A stretch of DNA of 64,000 bases, from positions 124,001-188,000 of the forward strand of contig DGQT01000050.1 of assembly GCA_002390845.1 (NCBI GenBank), in the 5' to 3' direction. Shown here in pieces: positions 9,539-18,293 of this stretch. Each line of letters begins with the position of its first letter. Within the stretch, counting starts at the first letter, position 1. A model generated the notes under the pieces. It saw nothing but the letters and a program-made list of their open reading frames with translations. It was not told where the DNA came from and ran no database searches. A program made the position numbers and the translations under genes. The stretch is from Chitinophagaceae bacterium UBA4407. Its GTDB lineage: Bacteria > Bacteroidota > Bacteroidia > Chitinophagales > Chitinophagaceae.

Positions 9539-9628
9539 TGAGCCGGACTAAAGTTTTACATGGCATCGCCTGTTGAGCAATCTGCGTGTCGAAGCAGCAG
9601 ATTGTAACACTTGTGCGTTTTGAACATT
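9538..9628 (-). repeat. Dispersed repeat, arm split by a palindrome
   Basis: The outer end TGAGCCGGACT and CATGGCATCGCCTGTTG match the family. The core is then interrupted by a CAATCTGC/GCAGATTG hairpin before AACACTTGTGCG resumes. Confidence 0.7.
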
Positions 9629-9653
9629 GTTCGACAAAAAGCGTGATATATTA

Positions 9654-9863
9654 TTACTTCTTTTTATCAGCAACTATAAAGCCGATTCCGGCAAGTATTG
9701 CAACGCCACCAACCCAAGACGGCCACCCGATGGAATTGTTTTGTTTTTGATTTATTTCAACAGGGCCAAGGTCTACAATCTTTTTTTCTGTAGTAAAGTT
9801 GATGTTGGTAAATACAAGCATTAGTATTCCTGCTATTACGAGAATGATACCTGTTACTTTCAT
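9654..9863 (-). CDS. Small two-helix membrane protein, DUF3185-like
   Basis: A 69-residue protein with two hydrophobic helices (MKVTGIILVIAGILMLVF and WVGGVAILAGIGFIVA) joined by a polar loop (TTEKKIVDLGPVEIN). The pattern of helix, K-x-V-x-D-x-G-P loop, helix, then a Lys-rich end matches DUF3185-type proteins. Function is unknown. It stands alone between two repeat loci. Of the 240 bp upstream of it, only one type A repeat arm is recognisable. Confidence 0.7.
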   Translation of the reverse strand: MKVTGIILVIAGILMLVFTNINFTTEKKIVDLGPVEINQKQNNSIGWPSWVGGVAILAGIGFIVADKKK

Positions 9864-10028
9864 AAAAATGATTTTAAATTTTTTGACTAACCATAATTGG
9901 AAATAGTGTGCCAGTTATAATACAGCAGCATTTATTGTTTTCTAAAATACTTCTGTACAATATTTACCACATGTGCGCATTTATGTATACGCTTATTCAT
10001 CTTCGCATAAATGCTCAGATATGATCCA

Positions 10029-10090
10029 ACTGCACAAGAGTGCGACGCAACGGAAGCTTAATAGTCATTCCTCAGCCTGGTTAAAAAAAT
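10029..10090 (+). repeat. Dispersed repeat, single type A arm
   Basis: The core GCACAAGAGTGCGACGCAAC leads to GGAAGCTTAATAG and AGCCTGGTTAAAAAAA. It is downstream of the response regulator gene. Confidence 0.8.
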
Positions 10091-10103
10091 GTATTGATAC
10101 AAT

Positions 10104-10733
10104 CTACAACATACGGTAGCCTGCTGCTTTTTTAATGAGCATGGCGGTATTGTTTACTTCGAATTTTGATAAGAGGTTTTTGCGATGTGTGTCTACAGTG
10201 TATGGACTTACAAATATTTTTTCGGCGATTTCGTTGTTGGTCATGCCTTCTGCAATAAGCTGGAGTATTTCTTTTTCGCGGCGTGTAAGTGTGGGTGGCT
10301 CATCGTCTGCCGGCGGTTCTGGTGCGGTGTTATTGATGTCAATACTGAAAAACATTTTGCCTGAAACAACAGCGTGTATGGCTTCTTCTATTTCTTCTTT
10401 ACCGGCACTCTTTAATAAATATCCCGATGCACCGTTGGCAATCATCTGCGATACATAACTGCGTTGTTTAAAAGTGCTTAGCGCCAGCACGTGCACTTTG
10501 GGGAATTCTTTTTTAATTTTCGCACACAATTCTATGCCGCTGATATCAGGCATATTGATATCAAGAAAAGCAACATCAACAGCATGGTTTCTTAAAGTTG
10601 CAATGGCTTCAAAAGCATTACAGGCAGTGGCCGCCAATGTTACTGCAGGGATTTGTGAAAGAATGGCTTTCATGCCTTCTATTACCATGCTGTGGTCGTC
10701 AACAACCAATATATTAACTGATGTGTTATTCAT
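10104..10733 (-). CDS. LuxR/NarL-type response regulator
   Basis: A 209-residue two-component regulator with a receiver domain (acidic pair Asp12/Asp13, phospho-acceptor Asp58 in FLDINMPD, Lys in YLLKSAG) and a C-terminal LuxR helix-turn-helix (LTRREKEILQLIAEGMTNNEIAEKI). The ATG chosen lies 1 nt after the stop codon of the upstream histidine kinase, so the two are probably translationally coupled. A longer start 18 nt upstream overlaps the kinase. The kinase just upstream is the obvious partner, and the second kinase at 13347 may also feed it. Confidence 0.93.
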   Translation of the reverse strand: MNNTSVNILVVDDHSMVIEGMKAILSQIPAVTLAATACNAFEAIATLRNHAVDVAFLDINMPDISGIELCAKIKKEFPKVHVLALSTFKQRSYVSQMIANGASGYLLKSAGKEEIEEAIHAVVSGKMFFSIDINNTAPEPPADDEPPTLTRREKEILQLIAEGMTNNEIAEKIFVSPYTVDTHRKNLLSKFEVNNTAMLIKKAAGYRML

Positions 10734-10734
10734 A

Positions 10735-12558
10735 TTAAACAGGTATTTCAATTGTAAACGAACTGCCGTTGCCGGGCGATGATTGTATTTCGAAACTTCC
10801 TTTTAAATAATCCACCCTTGATTGTACATTTTTTAAGCCAGCACCTTTAAAGGTTGAAAGGTTTGCCGCGTCAAAACCTTTGCCATCATCTTCAATAGTA
10901 AGCGTTATGCCGCGTTCATGCTTCGTTAATTGTATAAAAATATTTTTGGCTGCTGCATGTTTAAGGGCATTGTTGCTAAGTTCCTGCACGATGCGGTATA
11001 GAATTACTTCTGTTGTTTTTTCCAAATTCTGCCGCAATCCCAACTGTGTGAATTTCATTTTTACCCTGTTGCTTTCATTGATGCCATCGCAATAATCCTG
11101 AATAGCTTCGCTTAACCCAAATTTTAATAGCGCCTCGGGCATCATACTGTGTGCAACCCTTCGCATTTCTACAATCGTATTATCAAGCTGGTTGATGGCT
11201 CTATTAAAAGTATTGGCATTTTCACCTGATACCACCACGTTGCCTTTCATGCTGCTAAGGGTTAATTTTATACCTGATAACAAACCGCCCAAGCCGTCAT
11301 GCAAATCTTTTGCTATACGGGTTCTTTCTACCTCTACAATCTTTTGGTTTTCGAGTAATGTTTGTACTAATTTTTTATCCGTCTCCGCAGCTTTTAATGA
11401 AATCTCGAGATTTCTAATTTTTTCATTGATCGCATCACTATCAATTTTTTTAGAAAGGCCTATATACTTTTCTATATGTGTAAGCGCTTCCTGAAAACGA
11501 TTGAAAAATTTACAGGCTTCATAAAAACCTAAATGAATTTTAGCAAGCATATCTACCGCTTTAATTTCCTCACCCAATTGTAATGCGTTGTTTAATAACT
11601 CAAATACCCGGTGTGACGATTGCTCACTTAAATTTTCCCTTATATAAAGTGTTGCTAAAAACAGTAATATTTCCGCTTCTCCTTTTTTATCTCCAATTTC
11701 TCTGCGAATAACTAAACAACTGTTACAATATTCTGCAGCCTGGTTATAATCACCAGCTTTTTTGTAAATATGCCCTAAATGAAAAAGTGCATTTCCTTGT
11801 CCCTTTTTATCGTCAATATCTTTCGATATAGATAGAGCTTTCGAGCAAAACTCAATCGCATCTTCATATTGTTTCATTTTAAAATGGCAAAAGCCAATAT
11901 TATCAAGGCAACCAGCTTCACCCCATTTATCACCTGCATCTTGCGTAAACGGAAGGCTTTGCTTAAAATATTTCAGCGCATTGGCAAAGTCTTCTGTCTC
12001 AAAATAAATAAGACCAATTTGTTTTAAAGAGAGTGCTTTAGAAATCCAATAAGTAATGGATTTAGGTTGGCCTGCAGAAAGGCATTGAAGTGAATAATTT
12101 AATGCCTTCTCATTGTCGCCTAAATATTTATAAGTAACCCCTAAATGATAATAGCAAAGACATTCAGCTTCTTTGTTGCCTGTTTGCTGTGCCATCTCCA
12201 GAAATTTAAACAGAAACTCTAGCGAACCCGCATAATTGCCCAAACTACGTTGAATGATGCCATAATAGCCATATATCGAACTTTGGCCATCCACATCATT
12301 TATAAATTCAAATAAAGCCAGCGCCTTTTCACAATATTCAAGCGCTTCATGATGCTTAGACAAACGAATAAGACTAAATGCAAATGTTCGGTACCCCTCG
12401 GCTTTTCCTTTTGAATAGTCAATACTTTCTGCCAGTTCAAAAGCCTCCCTGCTTAACACATGCGCCTGGGTAGAATTATTTACCCTAATTTCCCAAGCCT
12501 GTATGTTAAGCTGGTCTATTTTATCTTTCAGAACCTGTGAATCAAGTGCATCATCCAT
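10735..12558 (-). CDS. Soluble TPR histidine kinase
   Basis: A 607-residue kinase without signal peptide or membrane helix. About eight TPR units fill residues 20-350, a coiled coil follows, then a HisKA_3 helix pair with phosphoacceptor His420 (KDLHDGLGG) and a HATPase domain (QELSNNALKHA, DDGKGFD). It should be a cytoplasmic sensor that phosphorylates the regulator encoded 1 nt downstream. Its C-terminal 200 residues are nearly the same as those of the kinase at 13347, including long exactly matching runs, which suggests a recent duplication or gene conversion. Confidence 0.92.
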   Translation of the reverse strand: MDDALDSQVLKDKIDQLNIQAWEIRVNNSTQAHVLSREAFELAESIDYSKGKAEGYRTFAFSLIRLSKHHEALEYCEKALALFEFINDVDGQSSIYGYYGIIQRSLGNYAGSLEFLFKFLEMAQQTGNKEAECLCYYHLGVTYKYLGDNEKALNYSLQCLSAGQPKSITYWISKALSLKQIGLIYFETEDFANALKYFKQSLPFTQDAGDKWGEAGCLDNIGFCHFKMKQYEDAIEFCSKALSISKDIDDKKGQGNALFHLGHIYKKAGDYNQAAEYCNSCLVIRREIGDKKGEAEILLFLATLYIRENLSEQSSHRVFELLNNALQLGEEIKAVDMLAKIHLGFYEACKFFNRFQEALTHIEKYIGLSKKIDSDAINEKIRNLEISLKAAETDKKLVQTLLENQKIVEVERTRIAKDLHDGLGGLLSGIKLTLSSMKGNVVVSGENANTFNRAINQLDNTIVEMRRVAHSMMPEALLKFGLSEAIQDYCDGINESNRVKMKFTQLGLRQNLEKTTEVILYRIVQELSNNALKHAAAKNIFIQLTKHERGITLTIEDDGKGFDAANLSTFKGAGLKNVQSRVDYLKGSFEIQSSPGNGSSFTIEIPV

Positions 12559-12582
12559 AGTAACCTTAATTAATTATTATAA

Positions 12583-13083
12583 CTACAGGTCTGTAAGCAT
12601 CCATGCATCCGCAGTTGCTAATTGCTTATTTCCACATAGTTTGATGTATAAAAAAAGTTGCAACTTATAAGCAGCCAGCCATTTAACGCTTGTCGCAATC
12701 ATCGCTTCTCCCAAAGGAGCTTTTGCACCGCTCCAGGGATAAGTTACTTCTTTCTGAAGCAAATCGTCTTCACTTAAATGGCCAAAAAGATTTTTAATTA
12801 TTATGAGTTGCTCATCCATAGCATTTAAAAATTGTTCGTGGGTTATTGTTTTGGAAGCAGCAATTTTTGATCCGTAAAAAGCACCAAAATCTGTGTCATT
12901 TTCCTGTAGCCAATAATCTGGCATTAGGGTTCCGGCAATACTTAAATACTGCAATAATTCCAGCGTAGTTCTTACTCCCTCGCCGGGTTTGTAATCCATT
13001 TGACCAGGTGGAATTTTTGTGTAAAGCCTGCGGCAAACATTCATTTCTTTTTCTATGTTGTTAAGCAAATGTTCTTTGTACAT
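12583..13083 (-). CDS. DinB-like four-helix protein
   Basis: A 166-residue, all-helical protein. The N-terminal pattern (ANNxE-like NNIEKEMNVCRRLYTKIPPGQMDYKPGEGVRT) and the later helix around WLAAYKLQLFLYIKL resemble the DinB / DUF1569 metal-binding superfamily. The usual His ligands are not clear: one sits at ITHEQF and another at LFGHLSE. Function is unknown. It is 24 bp upstream of the TPR kinase on the same strand, so it may be co-transcribed with the signalling pair. Confidence 0.6.
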   Translation of the reverse strand: MYKEHLLNNIEKEMNVCRRLYTKIPPGQMDYKPGEGVRTTLELLQYLSIAGTLMPDYWLQENDTDFGAFYGSKIAASKTITHEQFLNAMDEQLIIIKNLFGHLSEDDLLQKEVTYPWSGAKAPLGEAMIATSVKWLAAYKLQLFLYIKLCGNKQLATADAWMLTDL

Positions 13084-13152
13084 GTTTCAAATTTTAATGT
13101 GTGATTGGTATAAATAATTAAGAAATTTTTGTCGCCAGCTTTTGGTTCCCTT

Positions 13153-13295
13153 ATTAAGCTTTGTTGCGTCGCATTACGTTCATCGTTCCGATCATGAATG
13201 AAGCTTTTAATACACCGGCTTACATTCGCTTCAATTGCTGCCAAATGATTTGCAGATAAAGTGATTGCGACGCAACGATGCTGCCATGAAATACA
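13153..13295. repeat. Dispersed repeat, two loosely spaced type A arms
   Basis: A left arm (AAGCTTTGTTGCGTCGCATTACG) and a right arm (GATTGCGACGCAAC, then GATGCTGCCATGAAA) are about 80 bp apart. Outer GAGCC ends are not clear. The copy fills most of the 263-bp gap between the DinB-like and kinase genes. Confidence 0.65.
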
Positions 13296-13346
13296 GTCGT
13301 TTGTATTATAAAATAAAATCTGCTTTTCACACACCTGATAAAGGTA

Positions 13347-14114
13347 TCAGTTGTTAGCAGGTATTTCTATATTAACTGAAGTGCCCTTACCTGCTTCTGA
13401 TTCAATATTTAAAACGCCTTTTAAATAATCTACCCTTGATTGTACATTTTGCAAGCCTGCTCCTTTAAAGGTTGAAATGTTTTTGGCATCAAAACCTTTA
13501 CCATCATCTTCAACGGTAAGTGTTAAACCGCGTTCATGTTTGGTTAACTGTATAAAAATATTTTTGGCTGCTGCATGTTTAATAGCGTTGTTGCAAAGCT
13601 CCTGCACAATGCGGTAGAGAATTACTTCAGTTGATTTTTCCAAATTCTGTTGTAATCCCAACTGTGTGAATTTCATTTTTACAGTGTTGCTTTCATTAAT
13701 GCCGTCGCAGTAATCCTGTATGGCTTCGCCTAAGCCGAATTTCAACAAAGCTTCGGGCATCATATTGTGTGCAACACGGCGCATTTCAGCAATGGCATTA
13801 TCGAGTTGTGTGATAGATTTGGTAAACAGTTGCGCATCTGTTTCCTGAATAATCATGTTCCCTTTCATAGATGATAAATTTAATTTTATTCCGCTAAGCA
13901 TGCCACCCAGCCCATCGTGCAGGTCTTTGGCCATGCGGCTGCGTTCTGCTTCCTGGCCCTGGATGATATAGTTCATGGCGAGTAACTGCTTTTCGTTCTC
14001 ATGCATAATTTGCCGCTTTCTGTATTGAAAAATAAACAGGAATAACCCTGTTATAAAGACCAAAAAAATGATACTCGCTATTGCGATAAATATAATTATT
14101 GCGGTTTGCCCCAT
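13347..14114 (-). CDS. Sensor histidine kinase, short, membrane-anchored
   Basis: A 255-residue kinase. One N-terminal membrane helix (IIFIAIASIIFLVFITGLFLFIF) is followed directly by the kinase core with phosphoacceptor His66 (KDLHDGLGG), N-box (QELCNNAIKHA) and DDGKGFD. There is no sensor domain of its own. Its start overlaps the end of the upstream multi-pass membrane protein by 19 nt, so that protein probably senses the signal and this one transmits it. The core is a near copy of the C-terminal part of the kinase at 10735. Confidence 0.9.
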   Translation of the reverse strand: MGQTAIIIFIAIASIIFLVFITGLFLFIFQYRKRQIMHENEKQLLAMNYIIQGQEAERSRMAKDLHDGLGGMLSGIKLNLSSMKGNMIIQETDAQLFTKSITQLDNAIAEMRRVAHNMMPEALLKFGLGEAIQDYCDGINESNTVKMKFTQLGLQQNLEKSTEVILYRIVQELCNNAIKHAAAKNIFIQLTKHERGLTLTVEDDGKGFDAKNISTFKGAGLQNVQSRVDYLKGVLNIESEAGKGTSVNIEIPANN

Positions 14115-14740
14115 ATAAATGCAATTGTAAAAAGCAGGTACATACTATAGTTTAAAGAAGTTGAAATCCAGGCCAAAGGCACAAACAGATCAAGGTCTTT
14201 TGCAAGTTCATTATACAATCCGTAGAAAGGAAAAGTACCCAGGTAAAACACCAGCATGCCAAGCGCTATCCAAAATACAGTAAGCTTTTTAAAGACGAGT
14301 ATTCTTTCACTTTTTACAAGTTCTATAAAAAACATTAACAGGTAAACAAGAATAAACAGGTTGCCAATGGTATAAGAAAGCGATTGAAAATAATAAGCAT
14401 GATCCTGTATTAAAAAATTCTCCATTAAAAAACCCAGCAAATAAATGCACGCACCGGCTATGATAATTTTTTTGTGCAGCGTTTTGTAAAAAAACCAATG
14501 GATGAAAATCATTTCAGTTACAACAGTTACTTTGAATATTATTGACGCAACCGGTATTTCTCCAAAATTCCGCAGCAACCTTTCTGAGAGCTCAAGGCAA
14601 ACAATCAGAGCCAGATAAAGGGGCACCCATTTTAAATAAGTGCCGCGCCATTTTCTCCAGGTTATCAAGCCTGCAATAGCTGCGGCTGCTTCTGCCAATA
14701 TCAGCAGCCTTGAGAATAATATCAAAGAATCGAGGTTCAC
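14096..14740 (-). CDS. Multi-pass membrane protein, putative sensor
   Basis: A 214-residue protein with about seven hydrophobic helices, starting MNLDSLILFSRLLILAEAAAAIAGLI. No enzymatic motif is seen. Similar seven-helix proteins are often found directly before short histidine kinases in Bacteroidota. Here the stop overlaps the kinase start by 19 nt, which argues for coupled translation and a physical complex. The signal is unknown. An alternative is a general membrane protein unrelated to the kinase. Confidence 0.7.
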   Translation of the reverse strand: MNLDSLILFSRLLILAEAAAAIAGLITWRKWRGTYLKWVPLYLALIVCLELSERLLRNFGEIPVASIIFKVTVVTEMIFIHWFFYKTLHKKIIIAGACIYLLGFLMENFLIQDHAYYFQSLSYTIGNLFILVYLLMFFIELVKSERILVFKKLTVFWIALGMLVFYLGTFPFYGLYNELAKDLDLFVPLAWISTSLNYSMYLLFTIAFIWGKPQ

Positions 14741-14859
14741 TTTTTTTTATTAGAGCAATTCAGATTACTGACTTTTTGTTTGCTTAAACACTATCTGCAT
14801 ATCTTTTGCAATTACTATTTACCGTTTACGCTAAATAGTCAACTTCTATTTTGTTAGTT

Positions 14860-15516
14860 TCAATAAAATGCAGCGTACCCGGTTGGAGGTGTTAGACTAC
14901 ACACTGGCGGACATAGTTCTCCATGATTTTTGCCCGCCAATACACGAATAATGCCGTTGTTTGGATCATCAAAATTAATGGCTGATTTATCACAAATTGA
15001 ATGGGTTTTATCAAGCGGGTTAAAATCTTTATGATTTCCGTTTACATCAATCGTAGGAACCATAAATACAGTTTGATAGCCTGCGTAATTGGGGTTCACA
15101 CCGTTGTATCCCGGGAACTGTGTTGACAAAGTTGAAATTGATGTCGGGTATCTTGCATAGTAAATGCGAATACCCAATTTGCTGTTGCATGATTTTCCGC
15201 AGGTATCTTTTTGTACTTCAAGAATAAAGTTCTTAATATCATCTAAAGTAAACCAAACTGCGGTGGCATCGGTCTGTGACGTTGCATTCGGCATATGACT
15301 TATATATTCATGTCTCATGTGTTTTAGTGTGTTTACATCCATGGTAAATACAGAACCTGTTGTCGATGGTGCGCACACATCGCAGCCGCTTTGTGCTGCT
15401 TTTACAACTTGTTCCTTCAGGCTGCTGTTTTCTTCTGTAAGGGTATTTATTTTCAAAAGTTCATACCCGGCAGCAATCAATAATAGTATACTAATTACAG
15501 GAAATACTTTCTTCAT
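14860..15516 (-). CDS. Exported or membrane-anchored protein, unknown
   Basis: A 218-residue protein beginning MKKVFPVISILLLIAAGYEL, a signal anchor, followed by a short coiled coil (TEENSSLKEQVVKAA). The rest has many Cys (SGCDVCAP, DTCGKSCNS, SICDKS, ELCPPVCS) that could form disulfides outside the cytoplasm. A YARYP stretch and a FMVPTIDVNGNHKDFNP stretch look conserved but point to no family I know. The start was chosen because upstream residues of the longer frame are polar and fall before the signal anchor. Confidence 0.65.
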   Translation of the reverse strand: MKKVFPVISILLLIAAGYELLKINTLTEENSSLKEQVVKAAQSGCDVCAPSTTGSVFTMDVNTLKHMRHEYISHMPNATSQTDATAVWFTLDDIKNFILEVQKDTCGKSCNSKLGIRIYYARYPTSISTLSTQFPGYNGVNPNYAGYQTVFMVPTIDVNGNHKDFNPLDKTHSICDKSAINFDDPNNGIIRVLAGKNHGELCPPVCSLTPPTGYAAFY

Positions 15517-15607
15517 AAAATCTTGTTTTGGGTTTAATAATTTTTTTAAAGAGTTATAAAAATAGACATGCTGCAGCATAGAAAAATCACTTACTCAATA
15601 AATACCA

Positions 15608-15690
15608 GTTTTCCGGTATTTCTAAGAATCACAGTTTCCCCCGATTGTGCTGCATTGCAGTTGCGGGTATGTTTGTATGGTAATTAATTA
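15608..15690 (+). promoter_or_regulatory. Shared promoter module, copy 1 (no adjacent gene)
   Basis: An approximately 83-nt block that aligns without gaps to 18294-18376. It holds CGGTATTTCTAA, a C-rich CCCCGATTG, TTG, a 20-nt spacer and the -7 box TATGTTTG, ending in TAATTAATTA. It reads to the right, where the next gene (AraC type) begins about 370 bp later, beyond a dispersed repeat. Confidence 0.65.
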
Positions 15691-15739
15691 TGAAAAAAAG
15701 TGACCGGTTGGCACTAAAACCAAAGCTCAATAAATTTCC

Positions 15740-15800
15740 TAACGTACAATAGTGCGACGCAACAGACGATGCCATATCGTTAAAAGCCGGGATCCAAAAA
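15740..15800 (+). repeat. Dispersed repeat, single type A arm
   Basis: The core GTACAATAGTGCGACGCAAC leads to GACGATGCCAT and AAGCCGGGATCCAAAAA. It lies just downstream of the copy-1 promoter module. Confidence 0.8.
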
Positions 15801-15844
15801 TGTATCTAAAAAAATGTGCATAAGATTCCAGGTATGGCAGTGCT

Positions 15845-15875
15845 AATACATCTGAACACACCTGTTCGATGTATT
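15845..15875. promoter_or_regulatory. Inverted repeat upstream of the AraC-type gene
   Basis: AATACATC and GAACA pair with TGTTC and GATGTATT around a 4-nt CACC loop, with one unpaired T. No T-run follows. It could be an operator or an RNA hairpin, and lies about 190 bp before the regulator gene. Confidence 0.4.
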
Positions 15876-16060
15876 CAATTGTATCGAAGAAAAAAATAAA
15901 CAAGGAGCCATTTTCTATTGCAGAACCTTTAAATAAGTTGTTACTACGAAATGATTTGGGTAATTTGTAAGCAATTAGAAAAGCCGGAGTTACAACCCCG
16001 TGAAACTAAAAATGATGATCTACGCTTCTGAATTTGGCGTTGTGCCATTTGTAAAAAGGC

Positions 16061-17005
16061 ATGTGCAAAACCTGCAGCCATGTGCACAGCCCAGTAAAGA
16101 AATCATTTTTACAAAGAATTATTTTTGAATTTTATCATTACATGCAGGAAAAAGAATACACAGATATAATCCCCTTATTAAAACATCTATATATTGTATT
16201 ACAACCTTTTGCCAATAACAGGAATATTAGATTAGACTTTACGGGTACGGAAAATGAGATTAAGATAGATTGTGCTGAAAGTAAACTTTTTACAGGACTT
16301 AATAAATTATGTAGCGCTGTTATAGATTACATGCCAGATGACAACACCCTTTATATAACAACAGAGGTAATTGAAAAAGATGAAGCCAAATATGCATCTG
16401 TGAAGATCCGGAACACAGGCATCAACCTGAAACAAGTGCCGGCCATTACAAATAATTGCGGGTTGCCGGCACGCATATTTTCATATTCTGCAAAAGAAAC
16501 TGTTTATGAGGTTTGCTATTCTTTATCGCAGGATGTTGCTATTGATTCAGGAAAACAACCAATGAATGACGTGCCATTTAACTATATCAACCTTGTCAGG
16601 GGTATAAGATCTCATTTCGCAAAATTGAAAAACCCTGTTGAACGCCTTGCGGAAACAAGACCAAAAGAAGCAGCTTTTCTTATAAAAATTAATGAATGCC
16701 TTTTAAAAAACCTGGATAATGAACAGTTTGATGCAAATGCACTAAGCAATGCAATGGCAATGAGCCGTGCCCAATTATTACGCAGGTTAAAATCATTAAC
16801 CGGAAATTCTCCCGGTTATTATATAAAAACTTTCCGCCTTGAAAAAGCAAAAGAATTATTAGAAACAAAAGATGTTACCGTTAGCGAAGTAGCAAGCCAA
16901 ACAGGTTTTAACTCGCCGAGTAATTTTACAAAAGTGTTTAGTGAAAAATATGGCATTACACCTTCTCAATTCCAACGCACAAACTCCAATGCAACAAATA
17001 AATAA
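16061..17005 (+). CDS. AraC-type regulator with degenerate HATPase-like N-terminus
   Basis: A 314-residue protein. The C-terminal 100 residues are a typical AraC DNA-binding domain with two helix-turn-helix units (MAMSRAQLLRRLKSLTG and VSEVASQTGFNSPSNFTKVFSEKYGITPSQF). The N-terminal half (IDCAESKLFTGLNKLCSAVIDYMPDDNTLYI, then VKIRNTGINL) follows the outline of a kinase ATPase domain, but the N-box Asn and the glycine-rich D-x-G-x-G motif are lost. It may be a remnant of a hybrid two-component regulator. The first ATG is used, and Met28 (16142) is an alternative. The likely targets are the two SnoaL-like genes 66 bp downstream. Confidence 0.8.
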   Translation: MCKTCSHVHSPVKKSFLQRIIFEFYHYMQEKEYTDIIPLLKHLYIVLQPFANNRNIRLDFTGTENEIKIDCAESKLFTGLNKLCSAVIDYMPDDNTLYITTEVIEKDEAKYASVKIRNTGINLKQVPAITNNCGLPARIFSYSAKETVYEVCYSLSQDVAIDSGKQPMNDVPFNYINLVRGIRSHFAKLKNPVERLAETRPKEAAFLIKINECLLKNLDNEQFDANALSNAMAMSRAQLLRRLKSLTGNSPGYYIKTFRLEKAKELLETKDVTVSEVASQTGFNSPSNFTKVFSEKYGITPSQFQRTNSNATNK

Positions 17006-17070
17006 GTAATTGCAACAAATGCGATAACATACAGGCTTCTTATCAATATACCTTTATAAAAAATTGTTTT

Positions 17071-17457
17071 ATGGAACAGCAAAGAAAAAATAAAGAGTTC
17101 ATCATTAATTATTTAACTGCCGTTGGTGGTGTTGGAAAAACAAGAGAACTTCTGGAAAAGTATATAACCGATGAAGCCTTAATTAGCCATATCGAAGTTT
17201 TTGAAACTGCCTTTCCCAAATATGATCTGTTTATTGATGAAATGACAGCAGAAGGTAACCGTATAATAATTAAAGCCCGCGTCAATGGCACTCACCTGGG
17301 CGATCTTGGAGGAATATCTCCCACCTACAAAAAAGTAGATTTTCCGGTTATAGTTGCATACGAGATCGAAAACGAAAAGATCATCAGCCACTGGATGCTT
17401 GCTGATCAGATGAGCCTGATGGAACAATTGGGTGTTATACCCGAAGCCGCACATTAA
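17071..17457 (+). CDS. SnoaL-like protein, tandem copy 1
   Basis: A 128-residue protein of the NTF2/SnoaL-like fold (predicted ester cyclase group). Typical elements are FIINYLTAVGG near the start, the RVNGTHLGDLGGISPT loop and a C-terminal strand pair (IVAYEIENEKIISHWMLADQMSLMEQLG). Enzymes of this group act on polyketide-like esters, but many members have no known substrate. It lies 66 bp after the AraC-type gene, with a close paralogue 22 bp downstream. Confidence 0.82.
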   Translation: MEQQRKNKEFIINYLTAVGGVGKTRELLEKYITDEALISHIEVFETAFPKYDLFIDEMTAEGNRIIIKARVNGTHLGDLGGISPTYKKVDFPVIVAYEIENEKIISHWMLADQMSLMEQLGVIPEAAH

Positions 17458-17479
17458 TAAATTTGATAAAAACCATTCT

Positions 17480-17872
17480 ATGGATCAGCAAAGAAAAAAT
17501 AAAGAGTTTATCATTAATTATCTAACAGATATCAGTGGTATTGTTAAAACAAGGGCATTGGCGGAAAAGTATATGACCGATGAAGTGCTGATTGGTCAAA
17601 TTGAATATTTCGATGCCGCATTCCCCAGGTACGAAGTTTATATAAATGAATTAATAGCTGAAGGTAATCTTGTGGTAGTTCGTGCAAGGTTTAAAGGAAC
17701 GCACAAGGGTGATCTTGGCGGCATACCTCCAACACATAAAACCGTGGAGTATAATTTTGTGATCAGATATGAAATTGAAAATGGAAAAATTATAAATCAC
17801 TGGCTGATTGCTGATCAGATGAGCCTGATGGAACAGTTAGGGGTTGTACCCGCCGCTGCTGCATCGCACTAA
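17480..17872 (+). CDS. SnoaL-like protein, tandem copy 2
   Basis: A 130-residue paralogue of the preceding gene. Both begin with MEQQ/MDQQ, then RKNKEFIINYLT, and share GTHxGDLGGIxPT and the run ADQMSLMEQLGV. The start was placed at the ATG matching its sister; the longer frame reaches into the previous gene. The tandem pair probably arose by duplication and could act as a heterodimer, since the fold usually dimerises. Confidence 0.82.
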   Translation: MDQQRKNKEFIINYLTDISGIVKTRALAEKYMTDEVLIGQIEYFDAAFPRYEVYINELIAEGNLVVVRARFKGTHKGDLGGIPPTHKTVEYNFVIRYEIENGKIINHWLIADQMSLMEQLGVVPAAAASH

Positions 17873-18011
17873 GTTCTAACCACTCTGGTTTTACTTCAAA
17901 AGTTTTTCGATTTCTTACTTAGCAATTGAGCTGATAATTTATCTGTTTAATAAACGCATACTATTTTTTTTGAAAAATAATTTTATTGGTTAACCGGCAG
18001 TAGTAACTCCG

Positions 18012-18242
18012 GTAAAGCATTCTTGCGTCGCACTCTTGTTCGTTAATAACATTATTCAGCAAATAAAAACACGCAAAGTAAACAAGCTGCAAAAGTGGCT
18101 AAGGTAATTTTCTGTGCCTTTATGTAAGCAACAATGGCAATGTGCAGGGGCTGTAGAAAGCTCAATATATAATCACAAAGTACCAGTGTGCGACGCAAGA
18201 AAAGTATAATAGAATTACTTATGCCAGTCTCAAAAAAATCAG
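18012..18242. repeat. Dispersed repeat, two type A arms far apart
   Basis: A left arm (TTGCGTCGCACTCTTG, 18022) and a right arm (GTGTGCGACGCAAG, then TGCCAGTCTCAAAAAAA, ending 18242) are about 150 bp apart. This wide spacing differs from the compact two-armed copies. The rest of the 596-bp gap at 17873-18468 holds promoter copy 2 and nothing else I recognise. Confidence 0.65.
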
Positions 18243-18293
18243 TAAAAAATATTTTTAACACACTGTATCAAAGCGGCATTTATAAAACTCACT

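Noticed and set aside
15690..15752. A 20-codon open frame (MKKSDRLALKPKLNKF...) after promoter copy 1
   Set aside because: It ends inside the dispersed repeat and has no recognisable signal or conservation; too weak to call a gene, though it may be a remnant of a displaced gene.
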